Positions 51,301-56,420 of a stretch of DNA of 60,000 bases are shown here, in pieces. This DNA is from Apostichopus japonicus (taxonomy: Eukaryota; Echinodermata; Holothuroidea; Aspidochirotida; Stichopodidae): assembly GCF_037975245.1 (NCBI RefSeq), contig NC_092568.1, positions 29,704,001 through 29,764,000 of the forward strand. The letters are read 5' to 3'. How positions within the stretch are numbered: the first letter of the stretch is position 1; each line of letters starts with the position of its first letter. A program made the position numbers and the translations under genes. A model generated the notes under the pieces. The model had not been told where the DNA came from. It did not search any database and saw nothing but the letters and a program-made list of their open reading frames with translations.

Positions 51301-51545
51301 ACTCAATTACAATATACATATACATGATCACCTTCCCACAATAATTTTACAGCAGCTGCATAACCTGGCTGGGTTCATATACACCTGAACTTGACCCAAT
51401 AGTGTTGTACTAGTACTGCAAGGCTGCCATGCGGCACACTTACCTGGTACAGGGCTTCATCGCACTGACTCTGTATGCCCAAGTTTACCATGGTGTTGGA
51501 GAGGGTACGTCCAATGTAGTACTCCAAGGAGAGATAGTAGACCCT
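14027..51545 (-). CDS. PYG: Glycogen phosphorylase, 19 of an inferred 20 coding exons (5' partial)
   Basis: Splicing 19 exons by eye (listed singly below) yields 764 codons including the stop, all phases consistent and all introns GT-AG. The product is family GT35, the cytosolic PLP enzyme that releases glucose-1-phosphate from glycogen. Counting from the first visible residue and adding 80 gives mammalian muscle numbering, with these residues conserved: H377 in AYTNHT, R309/R310, E433/K437 of the glycogen-storage site, K568/R569/K574 in [11 protein letters not shown]613, E672, and the PLP lysine K680 in GTGNMKFM. Phosphorylation Ser14 and AMP-site Tyr75 would be in the missing first exon beyond 60000. 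Oddity: the 280s loop reads NDN-VV instead of vertebrate NDN-FF. Intron 2 hosts a full DIRS element. Which vertebrate paralogue it resembles most cannot be decided, and an invertebrate probably has a single gene. Confidence 0.97.
15135..15201 (-). CDS. PYG: Glycogen phosphorylase exon 19
   Basis: 67 bp, human 769-791: [20 protein letters not shown] then FK. Acceptor ccaccag after a short ct-repeat, donor gtaaca. Intron 19 (14186-15134) has a short duplicated gtgattggtctctc near 15042-15093 and nothing else. Confidence 0.95.
15274..15312. repeat. (AT)n microsatellite
   Basis: About 19 uninterrupted AT units in phosphorylase intron 18, 73 bp from exon 19. Confidence 0.95.
15854..15988 (-). CDS. 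PYG: Glycogen phosphorylase exon 18
   Basis: 135 bp, human 724-769: [20 protein letters not shown] then [20 protein letters not shown] and LYHD. Donor gtaagt. Intron 18 (15202-15853) contains an (AT)n microsatellite. Confidence 0.95.
16534..16658 (-). CDS. PYG: Glycogen phosphorylase exon 17
   Basis: 125 bp, human 683-724: [20 protein letters not shown] then [21 protein letters not shown] and two bases of Gly724. Donor gtaagt. Intron 17 (15989-16533) has nothing recognisable. Confidence 0.96.
16755..17005. repeat. Purine-rich (GA/GGA) low-complexity tract
   Basis: About 250 bp almost wholly of A and G on the plus strand, with recurring ggagagg and gagggaggggagg blocks and a G10 run. It lies in phosphorylase intron 16, about 100 bp upstream of exon 17 in transcription order. 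The transcript is therefore pyrimidine-rich before the true acceptor. Confidence 0.85.
17472..17551 (-). CDS. PYG: Glycogen phosphorylase exon 16 (PLP lysine)
   Basis: 80 bp, human 656-682: [20 protein letters not shown] then GNMKFM. The K of NMKFM is the Schiff-base lysine (K680), and E672 precedes it. The phosphorylase family signature is intact. Intron 16 (16659-17471) carries a purine-rich tract. Confidence 0.97.
18108..18415 (-). mobile_element. Decayed LINE 3' end, same family as 4168-4542
   Basis: On the minus strand the fragment reads LWNTLPHL, then a decayed [11 protein letters not shown] segment, then an AT-rich 3' UTR. The UTR ends in gtttttacatgtaatgc and cttttaagaatatatt, as does the copy in ChaC2 intron 2. 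Frameshifts and stops show it is dead. Confidence 0.7.
19352..19552 (-). CDS. PYG: Glycogen phosphorylase exon 15
   Basis: 201 bp, human 589-656. It includes [40 protein letters not shown] and [17 protein letters not shown]613 (inhibitor-site partner) is conserved. Intron 15 (17552-19351) holds a minus-strand LINE 3' end. Confidence 0.96.
19684..23638. mobile_element. Terminal-inverted-repeat DNA element, about 3.95 kb, non-autonomous
   Basis: The outer 35 bases at 19684-19718 and 23604-23638 are inverted repeats with two mismatches, and the first 24 bases (starting cattagggaaacagtcc) match exactly. A TA dinucleotide flanks the gggaaac core at both ends, which would suit a TA target duplication; no longer duplication is evident. 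Inside there is no transposase-like open frame. The interior holds a cgggatcccgg-rich segment at 20881-21040 resembling hAT-type termini, and C-rich blocks near 23180-23245. It nearly fills phosphorylase intron 14. Confidence 0.65.
23993..24140 (-). CDS. PYG: Glycogen phosphorylase exon 14
   Basis: 148 bp, human 540-589: [20 protein letters not shown], then [20 protein letters not shown], then CLHMILLYN plus one base of Arg589. It contains active-site K568, R569 and K574. Intron 14 (19553-23992) is almost filled by a terminal-inverted-repeat element. Confidence 0.96.
24546..24647 (-). CDS. PYG: Glycogen phosphorylase exon 13
   Basis: 34 codons, human 506-539: [20 protein letters not shown] then [14 protein letters not shown]. 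This is the least conserved part of the protein, but length and phase match. Intron 13 (24141-24545) has a short C9 run only. Confidence 0.93.
25328..25442 (-). CDS. PYG: Glycogen phosphorylase exon 12
   Basis: 115 bp, human 467-505: [20 protein letters not shown] then [18 protein letters not shown]. It bears the [12 protein letters not shown] signature. Intron 12 (24648-25327) has no recognisable element. Confidence 0.96.
26335..26640. repeat. Tandem repeat, about 140 bp, 2.2 copies
   Basis: The marker aggtgagtttctt recurs near 26335, 26481 and 26620. Between markers, matching blocks include attaaccttgca, caaccatggaggat and gcagtagtattat. It lies in phosphorylase intron 11. Confidence 0.85.
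26664..26730. repeat. Compound fold-back palindrome
   Basis: 26664-26691 is a perfect 28-bp palindrome centred on cttaag. Its right half also pairs with 26708-26730: arms 26680-26702 and 26708-26730 match at 21 of 23 bases around a 5-base loop. Three arms of one 14-bp motif therefore compete for pairing. It sits 92 bp upstream (genomically) of exon 11's low end, within intron 11. Confidence 0.85.
26823..26986 (-). CDS. PYG: Glycogen phosphorylase exon 11
   Basis: 164 bp, human 413-467: [20 protein letters not shown], then [20 protein letters not shown], then [14 protein letters not shown] plus two bases. It covers glycogen-storage-site E433 and K437. Intron 11 (25443-26822) has a roughly 140-bp tandem repeat and a fold-back palindrome close to this exon. 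Confidence 0.96.
27912..28058 (-). CDS. PYG: Glycogen phosphorylase exon 10
   Basis: 49 codons, human 364-412: [20 protein letters not shown] then [21 protein letters not shown]377 in AYTNHT contacts the sugar in known structures. Donor gtgagt, acceptor cctag. Intron 10 (26987-27911) shows nothing recognisable. Confidence 0.96.
28558..28650 (-). CDS. PYG: Glycogen phosphorylase exon 9
   Basis: 31 codons, human 333-363: the signature [20 protein letters not shown] then [11 protein letters not shown]. It carries active-site D339 of the LNDTHP motif. Intron 9 (28059-28557) is plain AT-rich sequence. Confidence 0.96.
30012..30155 (-). CDS. PYG: Glycogen phosphorylase exon 8
   Basis: 48 codons, human 285-332: [20 protein letters not shown] through [15 protein letters not shown]. 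It contains AMP-site R309/R310 in [11 protein letters not shown]. It opens with Val-Val where vertebrates have Phe285-Phe286. Intron 8 (28651-30011) shows nothing recognisable. Confidence 0.96.
30661..30743 (-). CDS. PYG: Glycogen phosphorylase exon 7
   Basis: 83 bp, human 257-284: [20 protein letters not shown] then VLYPNDN. It covers the tower helix and the first half of the 280s loop. Intron 7 (30156-30660) is AT-rich with a C9 run and no other element. Confidence 0.96.
30812..30850. repeat. 39-bp near-copy of the DIRS element's left tip
   Basis: This segment matches 40723-40761, the outermost left tip of the DIRS element, at 37 of 39 bases. The shared core is ccaaaacttactggtttgg plus atatttac. 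Beyond it the similarity stops. It lies alone in intron 6, 69 bp from exon 7. Confidence 0.85.
31961..32186 (+). mobile_element. tRNA-derived SINE
   Basis: The head resembles a tRNA promoter: a box A-like tagcccagtggttaacg at 31971-31987 and a degenerate box B-like ggtccccagattaagtc at 32009-32025. The body contains a hairpin ctgac-ttcg-gtcag (32112-32125) and a second, tcctgc-tt-gcagga (32141-32154). It ends in a (TACA)n tail at about 32163-32186. Such SINEs are transcribed by RNA polymerase III and moved by LINE machinery. The partner LINE is not identified. Confidence 0.75.
32394..32505 (-). CDS. PYG: Glycogen phosphorylase exon 6
   Basis: 112 bp, human 220-257: [30 protein letters not shown] and NSFNLTF plus one base. 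The donor is gtgagt. Downstream intron 6 (30744-32393) holds a tRNA-derived SINE and a 39-bp echo of the DIRS tip. Confidence 0.96.
32679..32774. repeat. 32-bp tandem repeat, three copies
   Basis: The motif ggtcaagttt plus atcacgccttgctgcgga recurs at 32681, 32713 and 32745 with few changes. It is in phosphorylase intron 5. Confidence 0.9.
33491..33558. repeat. 23-bp tandem repeat, three copies
   Basis: Unit aaagctaatgcatcatggga plus tag is repeated at 33491, 33514 and 33537, the last slightly diverged. It is in phosphorylase intron 5. Confidence 0.9.
34539..34670 (-). CDS. PYG: Glycogen phosphorylase exon 5
   Basis: 44 codons, human 176-219: [20 protein letters not shown] through KVAWVNTQ. 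Both borders are phase 0. Downstream intron 5 (32506-34538) has 32-bp and 23-bp tandem triplications. Confidence 0.96.
35132..35525. repeat. Two adjacent tandem arrays (49-bp and about 29-bp units)
   Basis: The 49-bp unit starts tctcttagtttgat at 35132, 35181 and 35230 and then decays. From about 35314 it is replaced by a unit of about 29 bp, acatgttattgtcacagt plus (a/t)aggct, repeated about seven times to 35525. Both are in phosphorylase intron 4. Confidence 0.88.
35955..36058 (-). CDS. PYG: Glycogen phosphorylase exon 4
   Basis: 104 bp, human 141-175. Encodes [20 protein letters not shown] and then [15 protein letters not shown]. The phase-1 Ala codon is shared with exon 3. Downstream intron 4 (34671-35954) contains two adjacent tandem-repeat arrays. 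Confidence 0.96.
38251..38612. repeat. Tandem duplication, about 180 bp
   Basis: Two units (about 38251-38421 and 38422-38612) share gctgttaaaaagcg(t/a)tccag, then atagacat, then taatagcta.caaagactat. It is in phosphorylase intron 3. Confidence 0.85.
38689..38715 (+). other. G-quadruplex-type run
   Basis: Six runs of three or more G separated by single A bases on the plus strand (the template strand for phosphorylase). A four-run G-quadruplex consensus is satisfied. Confidence 0.6.
40010..40031 (+). other. G-quadruplex-type run next to exon 3
   Basis: gggaggagggagggggaggg and following bases satisfy a four-run G-quadruplex consensus on the plus strand, about 100 bp past the exon 3 donor in transcription order. 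Confidence 0.6.
40128..40206 (-). CDS. PYG: Glycogen phosphorylase exon 3
   Basis: 79 bp encoding [20 protein letters not shown] and GLGRLA plus the first base of the next Ala (human 115-141). It carries the glycine-rich [11 protein letters not shown] motif of the active site. Acceptor ctgcag, donor gtaagt. Downstream intron 3 (36059-40127) has a 180-bp duplication and two G-quadruplex-type runs. Confidence 0.95.
40763..40886. repeat. DIRS left inverted terminal repeat
   Basis: 124 bp, the reverse complement of 47414-47537 with a single difference (t for c at the tgccca(t/c)cctt site). The 42 bp outside it (40721-40762) is unique to this end but is copied in the internal complementary region. 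Confidence 0.95.
41261..41350. repeat. 10-bp tandem repeat, nine units, in the DIRS tail
   Basis: Nine exact-length 10-bp units of consensus (a/c/g)gttactac(a/g/c) run without indels and are followed by an A-rich run. They sit between the internal complementary region and the left terminal repeat, in the 3' untranslated part of the element. Confidence 0.92.
41550..41647. repeat. DIRS internal complementary region
   Basis: 41550-41604 is the exact reverse complement of the left tip 40721-40775 (55 bp). 41601-41647 is the exact reverse complement of the right tip 47508-47554 (47 bp). The two overlap by TATT. Known role: it serves as the template that joins the ends into a circular DNA before recombinase-mediated integration. 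The recombinase stop codon (41640-41642) lies inside it. Confidence 0.96.
41640..44606 (-). CDS. DIRS tyrosine recombinase (long open frame; domain from about 42724)
   Basis: The recognisable recombinase spans about 42724-41640. It has an N-terminal SAM-like core-binding part ([26 protein letters not shown]), then the catalytic residues. Numbered from the Met at 44543, these are the arginine cluster R772-R774 in [12 protein letters not shown]893-x-x-R896 in PRAHDIRG, W919 and nucleophile Y929. It belongs to the phage-integrase fold and would insert the circular DNA by strand exchange without target duplication. The frame is open far upstream, past the Met at 44543 to the Gag UAG. The first ~600 codons lie across the RT gene in another frame and are Pro/Arg/Gly-rich with no known domain. 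How the recombinase is translated (internal start, readthrough or splicing) is unknown. The TAA lies in the internal complementary region. Confidence 0.88.
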   Translation of the reverse strand, partial: GCPPHHGNAAGGGETVTFHPAMGHFGRGQVGIGDDFTRVQDRVHLRPALRGGGKTYSNTHRPRPTSSTRRGSISLAGEAGNCRGVGRGGTPLPLLPVSNTKTGRVLAPDLEPKTPQQKLRRTKTFPYGDPKFNPTPAQKGHVGGKRRPTGRLLTYTNTSTSPAVPSLPIRRKEIYIQVTPVRPVYGTKSLHKSGRNGNRLPQETRSNAVRLPRRLAHSRRVEVQRGTQRTENGADPSGTGLDNQSNKIPANTNTDDPVPGGQTRPHHRHSQSLRTKDRGSQSGHSPDHIVTRVTHRNVAPSPGANVQPGRRGDIMQTTHASAATPPAENGQPTNPGPDSADPPIGRHHPPSTMVARHRQLGPRGPLHHQFAKHIGHDGRLIDRVGSPLEELDSLGDVVHSRKVMAHQLTRDVGCQTGPRVVPRTPEKYSNHRLHGQYHRGSVHKQAGGHSLREVMPADLGSPDDSQGLRNDITGVPHRRKTKCDGRCSIQRTDGPKRVGTVPENMQQDLRNLRQTNGGPVCDGGEHQTPDFLLQTIPPQGAPHRRHVLPMEQSGSLRLPAALHDRPGPEKDPPLQRKSHTDSPLLAPQTMVRGAPTTSNGHPSDPTGHAPSAVPKTGDPHPPRHQRATTSCVEVVRTSLRQRGFSEAAAAIAADARRATTVATYDSRLRKFGEWCHNRQVLPSETSLAQVVDFLHSLFEEGKQVSTIKNYRSAITVIHRGFADGSTPGSNRDISQLIRGMANRRPRIRRLAPSWSLSAALQTLTKPPYEPMASASLASLTKKTLFLIALASARRRSCLHALSTKQNHIRFENHGVRMVPDPAFLAKNQVLSFLPGDIFIPEIKSLSSIAEDKLWCPVRALKWYLNKTQHLRGTTTTLFILPRAPYSAASKDTISRWLAEIIRPFTTGTITPRAHDIRGVAASTALFAGIPVEDILKAAAWRTPTTFVTCYLSDSLQAETAFCSAVMRGPAGIRSHPSGLPPSGSATRC
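42533..44623 (-). CDS. DIRS reverse transcriptase - RNase H - Dam-methyltransferase-like polyprotein
   Basis: 696 residues. The RT domain (about 50-300) has [12 protein letters not shown] and the catalytic YLDD at residues 217-220. RNase H follows, with D384 in [13 protein letters not shown], a Glu in [12 protein letters not shown], an Asp in [10 protein letters not shown] and a final ADALSRG. A third domain (about 515-620) begins [10 protein letters not shown] at 522 and has YAFPP at 562-566, then [13 protein letters not shown]. It matches the methyltransferase-like module known downstream of RNase H in DIRS elements. The start overlaps the Gag end by 17 bp in a different frame, which suggests coupled or shifted translation. 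The last 190 bp overlap the recombinase domain. No inactivating change is visible in RT or RNase H. Confidence 0.9.
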   Translation of the reverse strand: MPPGPRGAHLTTATPQVGGRLSLFTQQWDILGGDKWVLETISQGYKIEFTSAPPSGEGGRPTPIPTDPVQQAALEGEVSALLAKRAIVEVSGEAGPLFRSSLFLTQKRDGSWRPILNLKPLNKNYVEPKRFRMETLNLILPLLRKGMWAASVDLQDAYLHIPIHPRHQRYLAFQYAGRRFTFRSLPFGLSTAPRVFTRVAGTVIAYLRKQGVTLYAYLDDWLIVGESKSSAAHNVQKTVQTLQELGWIINQTKSQLTPTQTIQFLGARLDLTTGIASPSEQRIEAVRAATAQIISSQESPTGTWLRALGLMSSLVDVVTLCRLRMRPLQLHLRKTANLLTLDQTAPIRRSEDITPHLQWWHDTGNWDQGVPFTTSLPNTSVTTDASLTGWGAHWKNLTAWGTWSTAEKSWHINSLEMLAVKRALESFHEHLKNTVTTVFTDSTTVVAYINRQGGTHSERLCQLTWEVLMTAKDSGMTLRASHIAGKLNVMADALSRGQMDPNEWALSQKTCNRIFEIFGKPMVDLFATAENTKLQIFCSRQFHPRAHHIDAMSFPWNNLEAYAFPPLCMIGQVLRKIRHSRGRVILIAPFWPRRPWFGELLQLLMDTPAILPDTPHLLSQRRGTLIHPDIKGLQLVAWKLSGLPFDRGAFRKRLPRSRPTPGGQQPLLLTIPDYASSGNGATTDRYCHPKPLWHRW
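44607..46880 (-). CDS. DIRS Gag-like protein
   Basis: 757 codons from the first Met. A better start may be the Met at 46799 ([11 protein letters not shown]), since the preceding 27 residues are hydrophobic and unconserved-looking. The N-terminus has paired CxxC motifs (CVNC, CPKC, CTRRDPC, CLVC), suggesting zinc binding. Next come a Glu/Arg/Lys low-complexity run (DNA ct-repeat 46420-46495), an SR-rich stretch ([21 protein letters not shown]), an acidic stretch ([16 protein letters not shown]), a helical core (about 450-660) and an RG-rich C-terminus. The arrangement suits an RNA-binding particle protein; function is inferred from position. It ends at UAG (44609-44607) with G following. Confidence 0.8.
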   Translation of the reverse strand: MLLSPFFLASLSYRFVRFFFLNRGFSVMSRSQLKCVNCSMFRPGRAWDEHDLCPKCRTCTRRDPCLVCINFTPNQWLDIDTWLAGQRSKLQDKLDLLPNPSGSRTTGDRAQLGEEEEGEVLERGPVGAEEEGEKGKEREREGEREREREKEREKMPPTVPATSGSVMTKGKGKDKGKAPAKRKVPKKKSGLAGTEKASQSGSQRNNLPERQVPRAPTSPTRAPSGAHSREPEAGGSLSNQSRSRSGDREPQPSRSPAGIPDRESRGRNPSRNPARRDRTRSRSRSPRRGTRRGWSPASDQSSDSSDDGYRRAKRRYRPHKQRHEEEPSWLAQLTGLLKPLLEREQQRAEAETEAGSQKAATTTTTVPEPPLEPEAVTLGEDTLDCRASVNLSGLEDNSDVPPEFDPLEEEFPGIFEEEEAPTAGGSLPPELTTRVAEIFRKHLGFEDTPEVTTKPTRVSKLTATGETSTRPKSTIPVDASCYDRFEAIADKKRWTAFPAKAERAIRVPDEAWKTLFKCPTIPQEAREKLRSEQGSSSSHIFKNPSQKKLEELLVDVDLAARSGMKFTSVLMLTAEVLMRYHQQLPQDDTYVSRNEAGQLLLLLGPLVRLAFDQFARVAIRSVKARRENVISSIRWPSVEAKERMLALPSLGDDLFAGSFQQKLQEEVSRRETLAKSEFRSSERFRSRPHRLRESRPTRGGRGTSLRTPMRGTPRGRSRGTTSRPPRPWGTRGSGRSPATTRRDGDRSSTRPPFAARP
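46881..47413 (-). promoter_or_regulatory. DIRS 5' leader
   Basis: The sequence between the right terminal repeat and the Gag start contains no convincing coding frame. It should hold the element's transcription start and leader. No TATA box or other core promoter could be assigned by eye. Confidence 0.4.
47414..47537. repeat. DIRS right inverted terminal repeat
   Basis: Inverted partner of 40763-40886. As the 5' end of the minus-strand element it should contain the promoter. The tip 47538-47554 (gaggagcgaagtaaata) is specific to this end. Confidence 0.95.
49502..50347. repeat. 20-bp minisatellite, about 42 units
   Basis: Degenerate head-to-tail copies of catatcatactatgtgtctt with C/T, A/G and short indel variants. 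Several higher-order motifs recur (tactactgtatg, atcaaagatg). All three forward frames stay open for more than 300 codons because the 20-bp unit lacks a stop in any frame, so the long frames here are artefacts of the repeat. It is in phosphorylase intron 2, between the DIRS element and exon 2. Confidence 0.95.
51444..51545 (-). CDS. PYG: Glycogen phosphorylase exon 2 (first in window)
   Basis: 34 codons, human residues 81-114: [19 protein letters not shown] through CDEALYQ. Acceptor tttttcag, donor gtaagt. The preceding acceptor and the lack of a Met show that a 5' exon is missing. Downstream intron 2 (40207-51443) holds the DIRS element and the minisatellite. Confidence 0.95.
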
Positions 51546-52184
51546 CTGAAAAAGAACATGATAGAATATGGCTGCTTTAAAAATTGATATGGTGAAAATC
51601 TACTGGCAAAGTTTGTCGACAATACGCTGTTAAAATTGACGCATGTATGGGAATATTTGTAAGCAATGATACTAAGCAGTCCCATCTTTACATTGTACTA
51701 TATACATGCAAACTATGTACCCCGTTAGCTGGTCACTTTCAACATACTGACCCTCTACCGTGCCTACTTGGGGATCAAGGTCAGTAGTTTATCCATTGTT
51801 AACCTCATTACCTCCATGCAAATCTGGCTTTAAGGTCTTTGGAGTTCTGAAAACTTTTTTGAAATCTCTGGTAGTAAAAATTAGAAATTAAAGGGGACAT
51901 TATGGCAAATTTTGTTATCCACTTATGATTTTTTTTCCACACTAGACTGTATAATCACTGTAAGCATACCAAGAACAATTTTTTTATATTCTAGATAAAA
52001 AAAACCTGCAAAAGGAATTTCTTCTCTCTGCCAAAGCTGGATTTTCACTGACATAAACTTTCATTGTAGCTATTTGCACGATTCTACCTTTTATGTGAAA
52101 CCACTATGGATCTAGCAAACCATTAAGTTCACAAAAAAACACTTCCTTTTAATAACATCCTCCAGAACAGTGTACCTATCATTA

Positions 52185-52717
52185 TTTGTCAACCTTGTTC
52201 CAAAGTAATATATTGCTTGGATCACCAGACAGCACCTGTATTTGAGTCAAGATTTGTTTTTCTCACATAATTTAAAAGAGTACATGAAAACAAGGTTGAT
52301 GGCACACCTATTTGGGACAATTTTTCTATACTGTAGTTTCATGTCCCGCTTCAGAGCAGTCGATCACAGGTATTGTCAGTATATACGAGCAGTATGTTTA
52401 TCATGTTTCTATCGGATCAATGTTTGGGACTGTTTGTACTGTCAATATACCAGTGCTTTGAAGCATGATATTGGAGTACAGTTTAGCGAGGTATTCACAT
52501 TAGGAAATTGTACCAACTGGCTGGATGGGCAGTGCTGTACATACACTGAATAATTATGAACTATATCTTTGAATTATTCATCAGCATTATACTCAATCAA
52601 GAGCTAGTACGACCCCCCCACAAAAAAAAAAAATATGACATTTTTTGTCATCCTTGTTCCAAAATACTATATGACATGGATCATCGGACAACAGTTACAC
52701 CTGTATTTGAGTCAAGG
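52185..52717. repeat. Direct repeat pair, about 65-73 bp
   Basis: Segments 52185-52250 and 52645-52717 share tttgtcaaccttgttccaaa-like, atggatca and acctgtatttgagtcaa blocks. Confidence 0.75.
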
Positions 52718-54440
52718 AATAATTTTATATTTTTTAGTAACAAAATTCTAAACTGATTGATAACAAGATTAAATTATTATGATTTAACTCCAAAAGTACT
52801 ACCAGCTCAATAGCTGAAATTATGTAATATTCCTCCATCCCACAGGGTGTACTTGTAATTTTCCAATGATTTCAAATCTTCAAGGTTTAAAGAGATTGCA
52901 TATTATTAGATCCTACCATCTGTCCCTCCCACTCCCTCCTTGAAGCGATGTCACCGCCTCACTCATCTTTCATTAATGATATATAAATAACTGGACATGT
53001 TGTATGTGGTTAGGTCCAACATGTTCAGTATAATGTTGGTTGAAGGTGTTGAAACTAGAGACACAATCTGAGCACTTAATACTCTGCCCTATTATAAACA
53101 TTCAGCATCCCTCCTCTCGTCGTACTCTAAGACCAGGTGCACCTCACATGAGCTTCTAAGATAAACCAAAACCCAAGGGAAAACCATCTCCTCCCCATCA
53201 GCAGTCTCATTGATTTACCCGGCATCTGCAAGGTTGATTTCCCGAGTGAATAAGCTCTCCCCCCTTCGGCTGATGCAAATCTCGACATCGCCGCCTTCCG
53301 TCGTCTAGATCTTCTCTAGACCAAATTGCGACGAGTACATTCGATCATTGATTACAGTCTTCTACAGGCCACACTACTGTACGTCATATTACACTGTAAG
53401 ATATCATGTACACCCGTACTAAGACGTCTAATCCAAACAGCAGGTGCTGCCTTAAGTATTCTCGGTGAAAACACTCGAAGAGTGTCGATTCTCTTTGGGT
53501 ACCGGCCCGACGGATAATTTAGACACGGAATTGCCCGAGAAACAAGAAATAATTGAACAAGTAATTAACAGGCTGAACTCTCTGTAATGTGCAAACTACT
53601 GTAAGTAGAGTGTATCTTCACCAATGTCTTGGAGACATCCCCTGGTATTTCAATACAGAACTATATCAGACAGCTTCAATACTACATACACTGAAGTACT
53701 AGCTGCTGTACTAAGACAAAGGTGAACCCTGATTACTTAACATCAGCAGGTATACATAACTGTACATATTATGCTGGAACGATACACAGATTCAGCATGA
53801 TTCTTTTGTGTACTTATGATCCTGGACTTTGAATCAGGCTAAATAGGATCTGCCAGAGGTTCAATTAATCAGATCCACTATTTTCAAAGCTTCATGTAAA
53901 TTTAAATCCTAAATTCACACAGTAACATACATTATTAGCCCATAAATGACTGTTATGATTATTAATTGAAGTAAGTTGCATGGCTGTTAAATTAGTAATG
54001 CACTATTAAAAGCATTACCTTCTTCGGGAAGGGGGGGGGGAGATGTTGTCATGAATCCATGTCAAAGTTGACTGCTCAAAGTTTAAGTTATCAGTCTCAA
54101 GCCCAAGGGTTCAGTATATTGACAAACTAGAAAAACAATAATTAACATATATGATAAATTGCTAGATCTTTCACTAACAGAAAGCTGTCAGATTATGACA
54201 TTATACTGTATTGAATGCGGCCATGGTCCAACATGTACCAGGTAAACTTTATCATCATCTAAATGTGTCTGTCTGGGATAACAATCCATAAATTATACCA
54301 GGTCTGATGTCCCAGTCTGTGTCTCAGCTGAAGGAACACATAAAAGCAAGCATGATTGATGGCAGTGCTGTACACTGAATAACCATGAACTATATCTTCT
54401 GAATTATTCATCAGCATTATACCCAATCAAGGGATAGTAC
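52526..54440. repeat. Dispersed direct repeat pair, about 82 bp, 1.8 kb apart
   Basis: 52526-52607 and 54360-54440 share ggcagtgctgtacat, gaactatatctt, gaattattcatcagcattat and caatcaag. Together with the 52185/52645 pair this suggests fragments of one repeat family. Confidence 0.8.
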
Positions 54441-54753
54441 TTAAGTAAAAAAAACAAAGAAAATGAACTACAAATGGCTTCAGATTGATGGTAGGTAAAA
54501 ATAAGTAGGCAATGTCTTCTAATTAAAGTAATTAGTCAATGCCAATAATACACAGAAGAAGAAAGTTATTTTAAATATTCTGCTTTTTTAATATCATAAT
54601 TAAATGACTGCAATGCTCCTTTAATGCTACATTGTTGATGAATAGGTTCCCACGGGCACTGTTGTCTAAATTTTAATGTTAATCTGCTGCTTTACAAATT
54701 CTAACAATTCCACCAAGAATGTTATTTTACCTTCATACAAACATATAATATGA

Positions 54754-54925
54754 TTGGTGCTTATGTACTCTTTGTTTTAAATAATGTAACTTTCCTTCCC
54801 CTTATGAGTGGATGTTCTTCGCCAATGTAACATGCACACAGGCTACACATTGGTGCTTACTGTATGTACTCTTTGTTTTAAATAATGTAACTTTCCTTCC
54901 CCTCATGAGTGGATGTTCTTCGTCG
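54754..54925. repeat. Tandem duplication, about 96-101 bp
   Basis: The two units begin ttggtgctta at 54754 and 54850. They share tgtactctttgttttaaata, atgtaactttccttcccc and atgagtggatgttcttcg. The second has a 5-bp insertion. Confidence 0.9.
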
Positions 54926-55345
54926 ATGTTCCATGCTGCATACAGCCTTGCAGAAGGCATGCATGTACATGTATGCAGTGAATGGTTGTACACACGTGTT
55001 ATAGAATTCCTGATTTCCTTGAAGGATACAGACAAATATTCAATGTCTATCTTGTCACTGTCTGAACATAATTACTTTCCAGACAATCATTCAATACCTA
55101 AGTACACCCAGCTGCAGTTAACACAGTACACGCTATAAAATGGTATGACTGTCATCCATATTCATAAGGCGGCTGAACATTCTGAACATTTTGTGAGCAA
55201 AAAGGGAAAAAACCATTTTGTGTCGTTTCGAGTTCTGTAACAGGATTTTATATGTACTGTGCAGATGGAGCCACATTAAGGGTTAAAGAAATAAAGTAAC
55301 ATGTTCTCATTTACTAACCATGTTGTTTCAAGCAATTTTGCTAAG

Positions 55346-55347
<2 letters not shown>

Positions 55348-55438
<91 letters not shown>
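55348..55438. repeat. (AT)n microsatellite
   Basis: About 45 AT units with a single G interruption near the right end, followed by atacatatac-type sequence. Confidence 0.95.
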
Positions 55439-55635
55439 TCATACATATACATATTATATATTTACTATATTATTTACTAAGTATTGTTGTAAATGTCTTT
55501 GCATATTATTAACCTTGTACCATGTATGTATAAATGTATATATGTAGCCTCCCTGGTGGAGGCTGGAAGTTTTTTCAAACATTCTTAATTTTCCAACTCA
55601 TTATGATTACAATTATACATATATAAATATAAGTG

Positions 55636-56420
55636 CTGATAGTCGTAATCGAATAAATCGATAAATCGCCGGTAGTCGCAATTACACTTTGGAAGTTTGA
55701 TTTATTGCCCTCAAAACCTAAGTTGCGATTACTGGACTACAAGCTACAGTAGCACTTCCCAGAATCTGCTTATTACAATATAGCCTAAGCTATCAAAAAC
55801 AACACTAAAGCAGTTTGTCAGCAAATATCGCAATAAGAACAGGTTCTCACAATGCTACTGTACACTAGCACTGTGCTGTGTTAAAAATTGGCAAGCATCT
55901 GCTCCAGTTAGATTCATGCATTTCCTTGTCAATTGTACGCTTGTTATGAAGTGCAATATTCAGTTCAATGTGCAGAATATGTGCCTGCAGGCTGCTATCA
56001 ATTAGGCTAAAGCCTAGCCTAGAATGTTGAACGTCCTTATACAGAAAACTCTTGCATACTGATCGTCACACCGCTAGGAGGTGTAACAACCATTGTTTGA
56101 ATGTTTGCTTTTACTAGTGCATGTTTGCTTTTATTAGTGCTTGTAGCTGTAGTAGCCTCGTAGATTCATTCAAAAGTTTTTGAATTACTATGGATGATTT
56201 TAAGAAACGTAGATTGAAACTTGTTCACAGCTTTTATTTGGTAGATGTTTTACACTGTTAAGACACGAAAGAACAAATAAAGACAGTGCACCATGGAGAA
56301 AGATTTGTTTCGAATATTTCTGCAATGTAAAAATGACAGTGATAAGTTCATATCTGTAACCGAGTAATGGCAGTAATCGCCAGAAGAGCTATGCGATTAA
56401 TCGACTACAAAAAACTAGGC
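55636..56420. mobile_element. Possible hAT-type non-autonomous element
   Basis: The left edge has tagtcgtaatcgaataaatcgat. The right edge has gcgattaatcgacta, roughly its inverse, giving TIR-like ends with internal cgatta motifs. The match is imperfect, and no target duplication or transposase was found. Confidence 0.35.

Noticed and set aside
53160-53520. Possible phosphorylase first exon or promoter (GC-richer patch)
   Set aside because: No RWIRTQQHYY-type coding and no open frame that joins exon 2 in phase were found on the minus strand.
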